Positions 1 through 9,093 are shown, numbered from the stretch's first letter. The stretch: 64,000 nucleotides of DNA from an uncultured Sulfitobacter sp. (GCA_937138475.1 CAKZPD010000033.1:62001-126000), one strand, 5' to 3'. Program-made: numbers and translations. The notes: generated by a model from the letters alone, not told the origin.

Positions 1-2
1 AC

Positions 3-503
3 ATCCTTAAGCGGATGAACCGCAGCCATACGGCGCAAAGCTATCTTGAGCTGATCGAGCGCATTCGTGCGGCCCGGCCTGATATCATGTTGTCGGGTGA
101 CTTTATCGTCGGCTTCCCCGAAGAAACGGATGCAGATTTTCAAGCGACGCTGCGTTTGATCGAGCAGGTAAAATATGGGTATGCCTATTCGTTCAAATAT
201 TCCACACGGCCGGGCACCCCGGCGGCCGAGCGCGGGCAGATCGACGACGCCATCGCCAATGACCGGTTGGCGCAGATCCAGGCGCTGATCACCCGGCATC
301 AGCGCGAGATCCAGGAAAGCATGGTGGGTAGAGAACTGAGCGTGTTAATCGAAAAGCCGGGCCGCCTTGCCGGGCAGATGGTTGGCAAGTCTGAATATCT
401 GCATGCTGTGCATATTGACGCGTGTAGCGCGGCGGTTGGTGATATCGTGCGCGTGCGCGCAACCGAGGCCAAGAGCAATTCACTGGCGGCGCTGTTGGTC
501 TAG
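3..503 (+). CDS. miaB: tRNA-2-methylthio-N6-dimethylallyladenosine synthase MiaB, C-terminal part
   Basis: MiaB is a radical-SAM methylthiotransferase that converts i6A37 to ms2i6A37 in tRNAs. Only the C-terminal part is present: the reading frame is open from base 3 (ILKRMNRSHT, a stretch typical of the radical-SAM barrel) to a TAG stop at 501-503, so the start and the Fe-S cysteine motifs lie outside the window. The segment GDFIVGFPEETDADF is a MiaB signature, and the last 60 or so residues match the position of the TRAM RNA-binding domain. It precedes phoH-ybeY-corC-lnt, the usual alphaproteobacterial order. MiaA, which makes its substrate, is encoded at 61785-62663. Confidence 0.93.
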   Translation: MLKRMNRSHTAQSYLELIERIRAARPDIMLSGDFIVGFPEETDADFQATLRLIEQVKYGYAYSFKYSTRPGTPAAERGQIDDAIANDRLAQIQALITRHQREIQESMVGRELSVLIEKPGRLAGQMVGKSEYLHAVHIDACSAAVGDIVRVRATEAKSNSLAALLV

Positions 504-540
504 GTGTCGATGCGCGGTTTGGGTGCGGCGCAGTTGGGGA

Positions 541-572
541 GCCTCCGGCGGGGATATTTAAGAACAAAAGAA
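541..572 (+). repeat. Intergenic 32-bp repeat, copy 1
   Basis: First copy of the dispersed element that starts GCCTCCGGCGGGGATATTT and ends AACAAAAGAA. It starts 38 bases after the miaB stop, in the same orientation as miaB. Ten further copies lie at 5948, 6114, 15212, 19471, 22856, 30217, 52111, 52229, 59262 and 63546. Its function is unknown; the GC-rich half is an imperfect palindrome (CCTCCGGCGG). Confidence 0.9.
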
Positions 573-694
573 AAGCACCGTGCGCCGTGTTTGTAGTATT
601 TGTTTCTTTTGCGTGAATACGGGGCGGGATGGCTTGCGCCGGGGCTTTGAACTTGGCACGGTAAAATAAGGTATTAGCGCATAAGGAGTAGGTC

Positions 695-1705
695 TTGGCA
701 CCAAGTGACCAGACACCGACGCTCGTTTCTCGGGCCTTGCCGGCGGGGACGGTAGAATTTCCAGACAATCGGCTTTTGATTGAGTTATGTGGCCCTTATG
801 ACGCCAATTTGGCGCTGATTGAGGCGGCATTGACCGTGCAGATCGTGCGGCGCGGCAATCAATTGGTGGTGATCGCAGAGCCCGGCCCGCAGGCCGATGC
901 GATGCGGGTGTTGCATGCGCTTTATGCCCGGCTTGAGGGGGGGCGCAGCGTCGAGACCGCTGATGTTGACCGCGAGTTGCGTATGGGGCCGTTTGCGCCG
1001 GCTGCGCCTGCCCAGGATCAGCTTGAGATGGAAATTGGCGACCGCGTCGAAATCCAGACCCGCAAGAAACGGGTGGAGCCGCGCACGGAAGCGCAGAAGG
1101 CCTATGTGCGGTCGCTGTTTGACAATGAGCTTGCCTTTGGCATTGGGCCTGCGGGCACGGGCAAGACCTATTTGGCGGTTGCGGTCGGGGTTTCGATGTT
1201 TGTCACCGGGCAGGTGGACAAGATCATCCTGAGCCGTCCGGCGGTCGAGGCCGGCGAGCGCCTTGGCTTTTTGCCGGGGGACATGAAGGATAAGGTCGAT
1301 CCTTATATGCAGCCGCTTTATGATGCGTTGAATGATTTTCTGCCGGGCAAGCAGCTGGCCAAGCTGATCGAGGAAAAGCAGATCGAGATCGCACCCTTGG
1401 CGTTCATGCGCGGGCGCACGCTGTCCAATGCGTTTGTGGTTCTGGACGAGGCGCAGAACGCCACCACCATGCAGATGAAGATGTTCTTGACCCGTCTGGG
1501 CGAGGGGTCGCGGATGGTGATCACCGGGGACCGGACGCAGATTGATTTGCCGCGCGGTGTGCCTTCGGGGTTGGCGGATGCGGAGCGGTTGTTGAAATCC
1601 ATTCCCAAGATCAGTTTCAACTATTTTACTTCGCGCGATGTGGTGCGCCATCCTTTGGTGGCCGCGATCATCGAGGCCTATGAAGCCGATCCGGGTGCGG
1701 GCTGA
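695..1705 (+). CDS. phoH: PhoH family ATPase (YbeZ-like)
   Basis: PhoH/YbeZ proteins are cytoplasmic P-loop ATPases linked genetically to YbeY and RNA or ribosome metabolism. The 336-residue product has a Walker A motif GPAGTGKT near residues 150-160, a Walker B-like VVLDEAQN, and the family segment SRPAVEAGERLGFLPGD. The start is a TTG at 695; AAGGAG lies a few bases upstream, which supports it over later ATG codons. The stop is 7 bases before ybeY. The name comes from homology to the Pho-regulated E. coli gene; I see no Pho box here, and the neighbours suggest an RNA-related role. Confidence 0.92.
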   Translation: MAPSDQTPTLVSRALPAGTVEFPDNRLLIELCGPYDANLALIEAALTVQIVRRGNQLVVIAEPGPQADAMRVLHALYARLEGGRSVETADVDRELRMGPFAPAAPAQDQLEMEIGDRVEIQTRKKRVEPRTEAQKAYVRSLFDNELAFGIGPAGTGKTYLAVAVGVSMFVTGQVDKIILSRPAVEAGERLGFLPGDMKDKVDPYMQPLYDALNDFLPGKQLAKLIEEKQIEIAPLAFMRGRTLSNAFVVLDEAQNATTMQMKMFLTRLGEGSRMVITGDRTQIDLPRGVPSGLADAERLLKSIPKISFNYFTSRDVVRHPLVAAIIEAYEADPGAG

Positions 1706-1711
1706 GCGGGG

Positions 1712-2212
1712 ATGGAGCTTGATGTTCTGTGTGAGGATCCGCGTTGGGCCGGTGTCGATCTTGAGGCGCTGACCCAGCGCGCGGCGGATGCGGCCTTGGC
1801 CTATCTGGGGATGGATGGGCAATTGGCAATGTTTTCGGTGCTGGGCTGTGATGACGCACGGATTTCGGTGTTGAACGGTGAATTCCGCGGCAAGCCGTCG
1901 CCGACAAATGTGCTGAGCTGGCCGTCTGAGGATTTGGCCGCCGCCCAGGACGGGGGCGCACCACAGGCGCCTGTGCTTGACTATAGCGGGTATTTCGATT
2001 TGGGCGATATCGCCATTTCATTTGACACCTGCACCCGCGAGGCAGAGGCCGCAGGCAAGCCATTTGCCGATCATGTGTGCCATCTGATCGTTCACGGGCT
2101 GTTACATTTGTTGGGCTATGATCACATTCGTGACCTTGATGCCACGTTGATGGAACACAATGAGACAGTAATACTTGGCAAACTGGGTCTGGATGACCCA
2201 TATAGGAGTTGA
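1712..2212 (+). CDS. ybeY: Endoribonuclease YbeY (16S rRNA maturation)
   Basis: YbeY is a zinc-dependent single-strand endoribonuclease involved in 16S rRNA 3'-end maturation and ribosome quality control. The diagnostic metal-binding motif HGLLHLLGYDH (H-x3-H-x5-H) is present near residues 130-140, and FRGKPSPTNVLSWP is the usual conserved middle segment. Length (166 aa) is normal. The gene is packed between phoH (7-base gap) and corC, as in many proteobacteria, so co-transcription is very likely. Confidence 0.96.
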   Translation: MELDVLCEDPRWAGVDLEALTQRAADAALAYLGMDGQLAMFSVLGCDDARISVLNGEFRGKPSPTNVLSWPSEDLAAAQDGGAPQAPVLDYSGYFDLGDIAISFDTCTREAEAAGKPFADHVCHLIVHGLLHLLGYDHIRDLDATLMEHNETVILGKLGLDDPYRS

Positions 2213-2250
2213 CCGGCCACGCAGGTGGCCCAACCTTGGAACAGGACCCG

Positions 2251-3147
2251 ATGGGCGACACAGACGGATCATCCGGCGCGGCGCGGAGCGCGCTTGCCGA
2301 TGCACAGATATTATCCGAGCCGGATGGCTCAAGGCAAAGCGGATTTTTCAGCCGCGTCATAGAAGCGCTAAGCCCATCCGAGGATGAGCCGGCGCACAGC
2401 CAGACCCCGCGACAGCAAAACCAGATGCCCGCGCATGGGATGATCAACCTGCGCCGGATGCGGGTCGAAGATGTGGCCATCCCCAAGGCCGAGATCACCG
2501 CCGTTCCGGTGTCCACCTCGCTTGAGGATCTGGTGCGGGTGTTCAAGGACAGCGGCTTGACGCGTCTGCCGGTCTATGATGGCACCTTGGACACGCCGAT
2601 TGGGCTGGCGCATCTAAAGGATCTGGCCTTGACCCATGGGTTCAACGGTGACAGCGCCGATTTCGACTTGCAAAGCATGTTGCGCCCCCTTTTGTTCGTG
2701 CCGCCGTCGATGACCATCGGTGTGCTGTTGACCAAGATGCAGGCCGAACGGCGCCACATGGCCTTGGTTATTGATGAATATGGCGGGGTGGACGGGCTTG
2801 TGACCATCGAAGACCTGATTGAGCAGGTCATCGGGGAAATCGAGGACGAGCACGACGTGGACGAGGGGCAATTTTGGACCGAGGAAAAGCCCGGCTGTTA
2901 TCTGGCGCTGGCCAAAACCCCGCTTGAGGATTTCGAGGCCGAAATCGGCATGTCGCTGACCGATCATGATCAGGTTGACGAAGAGGAAATCGATACCTTG
3001 GGCGGGCTGGTGTTCATGTTGTCGGGCCGGGTGCCGGCGCGCGGCGAAGTGGTCAGCCACCCGGACGGCCCCGAATTTGAGGTGCTTGACGCCGATCCAC
3101 GCCGGATCAAGCGGTTGCGCGTACGCACGAGCGGCCCACAAGAGTGA
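2251..3147 (+). CDS. corC: CorC/HlyC-type CBS-domain protein (YbeX)
   Basis: Cytoplasmic protein with a pair of CBS domains (roughly residues 60-190, including RRHMALVIDEYGG and GLVTIEDLIEQVIGEI) and a C-terminal CorC_HlyC (transporter-associated) domain. It lacks the DUF21 membrane domain, so it is the short YbeX/CorC type linked to magnesium or cobalt efflux and ribosome physiology. An upstream TTG at 2209 overlaps the ybeY stop, but its ribosome binding site would be almost adjacent. I chose ATG 2251, which has AGGA a few bases upstream. It overlaps lnt by four bases (GTGA). Confidence 0.88.
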   Translation: MGDTDGSSGAARSALADAQILSEPDGSRQSGFFSRVIEALSPSEDEPAHSQTPRQQNQMPAHGMINLRRMRVEDVAIPKAEITAVPVSTSLEDLVRVFKDSGLTRLPVYDGTLDTPIGLAHLKDLALTHGFNGDSADFDLQSMLRPLLFVPPSMTIGVLLTKMQAERRHMALVIDEYGGVDGLVTIEDLIEQVIGEIEDEHDVDEGQFWTEEKPGCYLALAKTPLEDFEAEIGMSLTDHDQVDEEEIDTLGGLVFMLSGRVPARGEVVSHPDGPEFEVLDADPRRIKRLRVRTSGPQE

Positions 3148-4622
3148 ACGGCCCCCTGTGCAGGCGCATAGCGGTTTGGCCTGTTTGGGTGCAAACCCTT
3201 GCCGCAGCGTTGATCGGGGGGGCGGGCGCGTTGGGGCAAGCGCCCTATGACTGGCCGGTTTTCACCCTGGCGATGTTGGCGTTTGGCCTGTTGTTGGCCC
3301 AAGGCGCGGCGCGGCCGTTTATCGCGGGTTGGGCGCTGGGCGCGGGGTATTTTGCCCATACGCTGATCTGGATTCTCCAACCGTTCTTGGTCGAGGCTGA
3401 TCGCTTTGGCTGGTTGGCGCTGCCGGCGCTGATCTTGATGGCGGGGGGGCTTGCGGTTTTTTGGGGCCTTGCTTTTGCCGGGGCGCGCCGGCTTGGGCTG
3501 GGGGCCTTGGGTGTCGTGGTCGGTTGGACCCTGGCCGAATTGGCGCGTGCCTATGTGTTTACCGGTTTTCCCTGGGGCGCGCCGGTTCAGGCGCTGGTAG
3601 GGCGCTGGGGCGGGCAGGGGCTGGCATGGGCCGGACCGCATGGGGTGATGTTTTTGATGGTGGCACTGGCCTGGGGGCTAGGGCAGGGGCAAGGGCACAA
3701 GATTCGCATCATCAGCGTGATTGGCGCCGCCTTGCTTTTGTGGCCGTTCACGGCGTCAAATCCGCCCTTGACCGATAACTGGGTTCGGATTGTGCAACCG
3801 AACGCGATTCAATCCCGCAAGTGGCATCCTGATTGGACCGATGTGTTTTTCGATCGGCAGCTGTCGCTGAGCGCGGCCGACGGGCTGCACAGGCCCGATT
3901 TGATCGTCTGGCCCGAGACCGCAGTCCCCTGGCCGCTTGGCCAAAGCGCCAAGCACCGCGCAACGATCGCTGCGGCAGCCCAAGGCGCGCCTGTGGTTCT
4001 GGGGCTGTTGCGCTGGGAAGGGTTTCGGGTCTTTAACACATTGGCGGTTCTGGACAGCGGCGGGCAAGTGTCTGAAACCTATGACAAACACCATCTTGTC
4101 CCATTCACAGAATATATTCCGCTGGGCTGGATCAGCAATTATTTTGGCCTGGGCGGTGCCTTGTCAGATCGCGGCTTTGGCTTTGCCGCCGGGGCGGGCG
4201 CCAAGCTTGTCGATCTGGGGGCGGTGGGGCTGGCCTTGCCGCTGATCTGCTACGAGGCGGTCTTTGCGCAAGACGTGAACGCGGCGCCGGGGCGCGCCAG
4301 GCTGATCGTGCAAATCACCAATGACGCATGGTTCGGCGAAAGGGCCGGCCCACAGCAACACCTGGCGTTGGCCCGAATGCGGGCCATTGAACAAGGGTTG
4401 CCGCTGGTGCGTGCGGCAAATACCGGGATATCGGCGATGGTCGGCCCACAGGGGCAGGTGCTGCAAGCCCTTGGGCAGGGGCAGGCCGGGTTTCTTGACG
4501 CGCCTTTGCCAGCGCCCCGCGCGCCCACGCTTTACAGCCGGTTGGGGGACGGCCCTATTGGCCTTGTGTTGGTTTTGATGTTGGCCGGGGCGGCGATCGG
4601 CCGCGCGCAACGGTTGAAATAG
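3144..4622 (+). CDS. lnt: Apolipoprotein N-acyltransferase
   Basis: Lnt adds the third acyl chain to lipoproteins in the inner membrane. The 492-residue product has a hydrophobic N-terminal half (several membrane spans in residues 10-215) and a periplasmic nitrilase-fold domain. The catalytic triad can be placed: Glu258 in WPETAVP, Lys315 in YDKHHLVPF and Cys369 in ICYEAVF, matching E267/K335/C387 of E. coli in order and spacing. The GTG start at 3144 overlaps the corC stop (GTGA), so translational coupling is likely. A final membrane span precedes the C-terminus. Confidence 0.95.
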   Translation: MNGPLCRRIAVWPVWVQTLAAALIGGAGALGQAPYDWPVFTLAMLAFGLLLAQGAARPFIAGWALGAGYFAHTLIWILQPFLVEADRFGWLALPALILMAGGLAVFWGLAFAGARRLGLGALGVVVGWTLAELARAYVFTGFPWGAPVQALVGRWGGQGLAWAGPHGVMFLMVALAWGLGQGQGHKIRIISVIGAALLLWPFTASNPPLTDNWVRIVQPNAIQSRKWHPDWTDVFFDRQLSLSAADGLHRPDLIVWPETAVPWPLGQSAKHRATIAAAAQGAPVVLGLLRWEGFRVFNTLAVLDSGGQVSETYDKHHLVPFTEYIPLGWISNYFGLGGALSDRGFGFAAGAGAKLVDLGAVGLALPLICYEAVFAQDVNAAPGRARLIVQITNDAWFGERAGPQQHLALARMRAIEQGLPLVRAANTGISAMVGPQGQVLQALGQGQAGFLDAPLPAPRAPTLYSRLGDGPIGLVLVLMLAGAAIGRAQRLK

Positions 4623-4662
4623 CAATTGACGGCTCTGCGCCACAAGCGTAAGCCGCCCCATG

Positions 4663-4708
4663 CGCGCCACAACGGCTTCCTGACGTGGCGCTTATTATTA
4701 ATTGGAGC
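4663..4708 (+). promoter_or_regulatory. SAM/SAH riboswitch upstream of metK
   Basis: The short metK leader folds as the SAM/SAH class. Stem P1 is GCGCCAC (4664-4670) paired perfectly with GTGGCGC (4685-4691), enclosing the conserved loop AACGGCTTCCTGAC. After an A/T-rich linker comes ATTGGAGCA, whose GGAGC can pair with GCTTCC in the loop as an H-type pseudoknot. GGAG is also the metK Shine-Dalgarno (4704-4707), so ligand binding should hide the ribosome binding site and lower MetK synthesis. The loop and 3' strand match the class core very closely as I recall it; no covariance search was run. Confidence 0.93.
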
Positions 4709-4713
4709 ACCCT

Positions 4714-5898
4714 ATGTCCCGACAGAACTATATCTTTACTTCGGAATCCGTTTCCGAAGGCCACCCCGATAAGGTTTGTGACCGGATTTCAGACGCGGTC
4801 CTGGACGCCTTCTTGACCCAAGAACCCGAAGCGCGCGTCGCGGCAGAAACCTTTGCCACGACCAACCGCGTGGTCATCGGCGGCGAGGTTGGCCTGTCGG
4901 ATCAGGCCGTTCTGGCCGATTACATGGGGCGGATCGAAGACATCGCCCGCGACTGTATCCGCGATATTGGCTACGAGCAGGACAAGTTCCATTGGCAAAC
5001 CTGCGAAGTCACCAACCTGTTGCACGAGCAATCTGCGCATATCGCCCAAGGCGTCAACGGGTCCGACATCAAAGAAGAAGGTGCAGGCGATCAGGGGATC
5101 ATGTTCGGCTTTGCGACCCGCGAAACCCCGGAACTGATGCCCGCCCCGATCCACTATGCCCATGCGATCCTGCGCCGCCTGGCCCAGGCCCGCAAAGATG
5201 GGTCTGAACCTACCCTGCGCCCCGATGCCAAAAGCCAGCTGTCGGTGCGCTATGAGGATGGCAAGCCGGTGGGCGTCAGCTCGATCGTGCTGTCCACGCA
5301 ACACGCCGATTCCACCCAGACCAGCGCCGACATCCGCGACATAGTGGAACCCTATATCCGCGAAGTCCTCCCCGAGGGCTGGATCACGCCGCAAACCGAA
5401 TGGTGGGTCAATCCGACAGGCACCTTTGTGATCGGCGGGCCGGATGGGGACGCGGGGCTGACCGGACGCAAGATCATCGTCGATACCTATGGCGGCGCGG
5501 CCCCGCACGGCGGAGGGGCCTTCTCGGGTAAAGATCCGACCAAGGTGGACCGCTCGGCCGCCTATGCCGCGCGCTATCTGGCCAAAAACGTCGTGGCCTC
5601 GGGTCTGGCTGAAAAATGCACCATTCAGCTCAGCTATGCCATCGGCGTCTCTAAGCCGCTGTCAATCTATTGCGACACTTTTGGCACCGGTCAGGTGCCC
5701 GATGCTGTGATCGAAAAAGCCGTTGCGCAAACCATGGACCTGACCCCACGCGGTATCCGACAGCACCTTCAGCTTAATCGCCCGATCTATGCGCGCACTG
5801 CGGCCTATGGCCACTTTGGCCGTGCGCCCGAGGCAGACGGCGGGTTTTCGTGGGAAAAGACGGATCTTGTCGCGGCGTTGAAAAATGCCGTGACTTGA
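4714..5898 (+). CDS. metK: S-adenosylmethionine synthetase
   Basis: MetK makes S-adenosylmethionine from methionine and ATP in the cytoplasm. The 394-residue product carries the family motifs GHPDKVCD near the N-terminus, [10 protein letters not shown] (ATP site) near residue 120, and GGGAFSGKD (P-loop-like) near residue 270. The start is ATG 4714, six bases after the GGAG sequestered by the riboswitch; an in-frame TTG at 4702 lies inside the riboswitch and is rejected. A copy of the 32-bp repeat follows 50 bases after the stop. Confidence 0.97.
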   Translation: MSRQNYIFTSESVSEGHPDKVCDRISDAVLDAFLTQEPEARVAAETFATTNRVVIGGEVGLSDQAVLADYMGRIEDIARDCIRDIGYEQDKFHWQTCEVTNLLHEQSAHIAQGVNGSDIKEEGAGDQGIMFGFATRETPELMPAPIHYAHAILRRLAQARKDGSEPTLRPDAKSQLSVRYEDGKPVGVSSIVLSTQHADSTQTSADIRDIVEPYIREVLPEGWITPQTEWWVNPTGTFVIGGPDGDAGLTGRKIIVDTYGGAAPHGGGAFSGKDPTKVDRSAAYAARYLAKNVVASGLAEKCTIQLSYAIGVSKPLSIYCDTFGTGQVPDAVIEKAVAQTMDLTPRGIRQHLQLNRPIYARTAAYGHFGRAPEADGGFSWEKTDLVAALKNAVT

Positions 5899-5947
5899 CG
5901 CGCCCCATGCCATGGCAACAGTGCGGAGCGTTTTGCTGAGCACTGGA

Positions 5948-5979
5948 GCCTCCGGCGGGGATATTTAAGAACAAAAGAA
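5948..5979 (+). repeat. Intergenic 32-bp repeat, copy 2
   Basis: Exact copy of the element 50 bases beyond the metK stop, same orientation as metK. With copy 3 at 6114-6145 it forms an inverted pair between the convergent genes metK and the glutathione S-transferase gene. Confidence 0.9.
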
Positions 5980-6113
5980 GCCAGGGTGTGACAGGGCAGA
6001 CACGTCGGCGCGAAAACAAGGCGGGGCGAACGGTATGGGTTCCAGTCTTATGTTGGAATTATGGGACGTGCGTTTTTTGCTTCTGGGTCTGTTCAGCAGG
6101 CACATCCGTGTCT

Positions 6114-6145
6114 TTCTTTTGTTCTTAAATATCCCCGCCGGAGGC
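6114..6145 (-). repeat. Intergenic 32-bp repeat, copy 3
   Basis: Inverted copy of the element, 51 bases beyond the stop of the minus-strand glutathione S-transferase gene and oriented like that gene. Copies 2 and 3 are thus each placed the same way relative to their own gene. The stretch between them (5980-6113) holds no gene that I can support. Confidence 0.9.
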
Positions 6146-6195
6146 TCCCGAAGCTATCGGGTGGGATCGAACGGCGCTTAAGGCACGTCTTTGTA

Positions 6196-6825
6196 TTACA
6201 TATCGGCGCTGGGGCGCTTCTTTATTGCATTGAACCAGCGTAAGCTGTGGACGTGGGAATGTGGGATTTCCCGGCGGATAACCCGGGCGAAATCAATCAT
6301 CACAAAACAGGTGATATCTGCCAGTGAGAAATGCGCGCCAGCCAGGTAGGCGGTGTTTTGCAGATGATCGTTCAGCGTCTCAAAGAAGGTGGTTAGGCGG
6401 GCAGACCCTCGTTCAGCAAGGGCGGGGATTTGGGTAAAGTTGTGTGGCCCTGGCAGGGCGCGGTTGTTCATTTTGGGATGCGTGTTGCGCAGCACCTCGG
6501 CGATGGCCATGCCGCATTGTTGCTCACTCATTGCGTTCCATTGCGCGACAAGGGCTTTTTCTTCGGGATTTGTGCCCAGGAGGGGTGGATTTGGAGCGAT
6601 GGCCTCAAGATAGGTGGCGATTGCGATGTTTTCGCTCAGGACAGCGCCGGTTTCGGTGATCAGGGCGGGCAGCGTCCCCGCCGGGTTGATCGCAAGGAAT
6701 TCCGGGGTCAGTTGCTCACCCCGGGCGATGGATATGTCGATCCTTTCGATATTCAACCCCTTTTCGGCGATGAACATGCGGGCACGGCGGGGGCTGGGTG
6801 CGGTGGCGCAGTCGTAAAACTTCAT
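6196..6825 (-). CDS. Glutathione S-transferase family protein
   Basis: Soluble two-domain GST of 209 residues. The N-terminal thioredoxin-like domain has a possible catalytic serine region (TAPSPRRARMFIAEKG), the cis-proline motif NPAGTLPAL, and the glutathione gamma-Glu contact region LSENIAIATYLE. The C-terminal helical domain includes the conserved FSLADIT. ATG 6825 is preferred because AAGGA lies about 10 bases upstream; a GTG at 6834 would sit almost on it. The substrate cannot be told. It converges with metK across a spacer with two repeat copies. Confidence 0.88.
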   Translation of the reverse strand: MKFYDCATAPSPRRARMFIAEKGLNIERIDISIARGEQLTPEFLAINPAGTLPALITETGAVLSENIAIATYLEAIAPNPPLLGTNPEEKALVAQWNAMSEQQCGMAIAEVLRNTHPKMNNRALPGPHNFTQIPALAERGSARLTTFFETLNDHLQNTAYLAGAHFSLADITCFVMIDFARVIRREIPHSHVHSLRWFNAIKKRPSADM

Positions 6826-6948
6826 CGCGGGCACATCCTTTTCATATGTTTTTTATGGGTAAGGACAGCGTGACGAATTGCGGCCAAATGGGCAAGCGCG
6901 CTGCAAAGCCCGTTGCACCGCCTGCGCTGCGGCGCTACACCCGCCGCC

Positions 6949-7653
6949 ATGACGACAGACCCAAGCCGCCCGCGCCGCAATTTCTATGGCCGCCTCAAGG
7001 GCAAGACCCTCAAACAGTCCCAGCGGGGCTATATCGAAGAAGACCTGGACGCCCTGTCGCCCGGCCCCGTCACGTGGGAGGACAATCCAGCGCGGACCCC
7101 GTTGGATTTGCCGCAGCTTTTTGCTGGCAAGCCGGTCTGGCTTGAGATCGGATTTGGCGGGGGCGAGCATATGGTCCATCAGGCCGCGCAGAACCCCGAT
7201 GTGGGGATCATCGGCGCCGAACCTTATATTAACGGCGTTGCGATGCTGCTGGGGAAAATTCGCCGCGCGGGGGTCGAAAACCTTGCCGTGCATCCGGGTG
7301 ATGCGCGGGATCTTTTTGACGTTCTGCCCGCCGGATCGGTGCAGCGGGCGTTTTTGCTTTATCCTGATCCATGGCCCAAGGCCCGGCACCATCGCCGCCG
7401 CTTTGTGACCCCGGAACATCTTGCGCCCTTGGCGCAGGTGCTGGCCCCCGGCGCAATTTTTCGTGTGGCGACCGATATCGAAGATTATGTCCGCCAGACC
7501 CTTGAACAGGTGCCGCGCCACGGCTTTGAATGGCTGGCCGAAGGGCCACAGGACTGGCGCACCCCCTGGCCGGACTGGATTTCAACCCGATACGAACAAA
7601 AAGCCCTGCGCGAAGGGCGCACGCCCCATTACCTGACCTTTCGCAAGCTGTGA
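6949..7653 (+). CDS. trmB: tRNA (guanine-N7-)-methyltransferase
   Basis: TrmB methylates G46 in the tRNA variable loop using SAM. The 234-residue product has the SAM-binding motif LEIGFGGGEHMV near residue 65 and the signature LYPDPWPKARHHRRRF near residue 145, followed by TDIEDYV. Start ATG 6949 (MTTDPSRPRR) is chosen over an upstream in-frame ATG at 6913 because family proteins begin shortly before RNFYGRLKGK. The gene stands alone, divergent from the GST gene and upstream of aroA. Confidence 0.95.
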   Translation: MTTDPSRPRRNFYGRLKGKTLKQSQRGYIEEDLDALSPGPVTWEDNPARTPLDLPQLFAGKPVWLEIGFGGGEHMVHQAAQNPDVGIIGAEPYINGVAMLLGKIRRAGVENLAVHPGDARDLFDVLPAGSVQRAFLLYPDPWPKARHHRRRFVTPEHLAPLAQVLAPGAIFRVATDIEDYVRQTLEQVPRHGFEWLAEGPQDWRTPWPDWISTRYEQKALREGRTPHYLTFRKL

Positions 7654-7731
7654 TCTTGTGCTTTGCGCTGGACCGTTTTGGCCCAAGCGGTTAGGTCTGT
7701 GCGCAACGCATGCATATGAAAGACTGCCCCT

Positions 7732-9093
7732 ATGTCCAGCCACGGCGCGCCCATCCCAATGACATCAACCCCCTGCGGCCCCTTGCACGGCACGGCCGTG
7801 GTGCCGGGGGACAAATCCATCTCGCATCGGGCGCTGATCCTGGGCGCACTCAGCATCGGCGAGACCCGCATTCGCGGCCTGCTTGAGGGGCAGGATGTTT
7901 TGGACACGGCCAAGGCCATGCGCGCCTTTGGCGCCGAGGTGATCGACCATGGCGGTGGCAACTGGTCCGTGCATGGGGTCGGCGTGGGCGGCTTTGCTGA
8001 ACCCGGCACAGTCATTGACTGCGGCAATTCCGGCACCGGCGTGCGGCTGATTATGGGGGCCATGGCCACCAGCCCGATCACCGCGACATTCACTGGCGAT
8101 GCGTCTTTGAATGGCCGGCCTATGGCGCGGGTTACCGATCCGCTGGCGCTGTTTGGAACGCAATCCTATGGCCGCTCGGGCGGGCGTTTGCCGATGACGA
8201 TCATTGGCGCGGCCGATCCTGTGCCCGTGCGCTATGAGGTGCCGGTGCCCTCGGCGCAGGTCAAATCCGCTGTGTTGCTGGCGGGGCTGGGCGCGCCGGG
8301 TCAGACGGTGGTCATTGAACAAGAGGCCACGCGGGATCATACCGAACGGATGCTGGCGGGTTTTGGCGCGCAGATATCGGTCGAGGACACCGCCGCGGGG
8401 CGGGTGATCACCCTGACCGGGCAGCCCGAGCTGACGGCCCAAGAGATCGACGTGCCCCGCGATCCCAGCTCGGCGGCGTTTCCGGTTTGCGCGGCGCTGA
8501 TCGTGCCCGGCTCTGACGTATTGGTGCCGGGGATCGGGCTTAACCCCACGCGGGCCGGGCTGTTCACCACGCTGCGCGACATGGGCGCGGACCTGACATA
8601 CGAGAACGAGCGCCTTGAGGGCGGAGAGCCGGTGGCCGACCTGCGGGCGCGCTATTCGCCTGATATGAAGGGGATCGAAGTGCCCCCGGCCCGCGCCGCC
8701 AGCATGATTGACGAATACCCCGTTTTGTCCGTGGTTGCCGCCTTTGCGCGGGGTCAAACGGTCATGCGCGGGGTTAAAGAGCTGCGCGTCAAGGAAAGCG
8801 ACCGGATTGACGCGATGGCCACAGGGCTGCGCGCCAATGGTATTGCCGTCGATGAGGGGCCAGATTGGTGGATCGTCACGGGTTTGGGGCATGGCAAGGT
8901 GCCCGGCGGCGCCACTTGCGCCAGCCATCTGGATCACCGGATCGCCATGTCGTTCTTGATCTTGGGAATGGCGGCCAATGCGCCGGTTGCGGTGGATGAC
9001 GGTGGGCCCATCGCGACGTCTTTCCCGATTTTTGAACCCTTGATGGGTGGTCTTGGCGCGCAACTTCAGCGCCTTGAGGTCGCGCCCGTATGA
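7732..9093 (+). CDS. aroA: 3-phosphoshikimate 1-carboxyvinyltransferase (EPSP synthase), class II type
   Basis: Sixth step of the shikimate pathway: joins phosphoenolpyruvate and shikimate-3-phosphate. The 453-residue product matches the class II layout: GDKSISHR near the N-terminus, SAQVK, RDHTE and NPTR all occur in order. The PEP-site loop reads NSGTG, with Gly101 at the position where the CP4 class II enzyme has alanine. The C-terminus contains LRVKESDR and HLDHRIAMS, typical of the family. It overlaps cmk by four bases (ATGA), so the two are co-translated; cmk-rpsA next to aroA is a common order. Confidence 0.96.
   Translation: MSSHGAPIPMTSTPCGPLHGTAVVPGDKSISHRALILGALSIGETRIRGLLEGQDVLDTAKAMRAFGAEVIDHGGGNWSVHGVGVGGFAEPGTVIDCGNSGTGVRLIMGAMATSPITATFTGDASLNGRPMARVTDPLALFGTQSYGRSGGRLPMTIIGAADPVPVRYEVPVPSAQVKSAVLLAGLGAPGQTVVIEQEATRDHTERMLAGFGAQISVEDTAAGRVITLTGQPELTAQEIDVPRDPSSAAFPVCAALIVPGSDVLVPGIGLNPTRAGLFTTLRDMGADLTYENERLEGGEPVADLRARYSPDMKGIEVPPARAASMIDEYPVLSVVAAFARGQTVMRGVKELRVKESDRIDAMATGLRANGIAVDEGPDWWIVTGLGHGKVPGGATCASHLDHRIAMSFLILGMAANAPVAVDDGGPIATSFPIFEPLMGGLGAQLQRLEVAPV

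Noticed and set aside
541-572. The 32-bp element as a classic Rho-independent terminator
   Set aside because: The GC half can form only a very small imperfect stem and no T-run follows in either direction; it differs from the true terminators at 12297 and 57069. A terminator-like role is left open but not called.
785-1822. A 345-codon minus-strand frame opposite phoH
   Set aside because: Antisense of a well-supported gene, with His/Arg/Gln-rich translation and no motifs.
6061-6243. A 60-codon plus-strand frame between metK and the GST gene
   Set aside because: It runs through repeat copy 3 and into the antisense of the GST gene, with no ribosome site.
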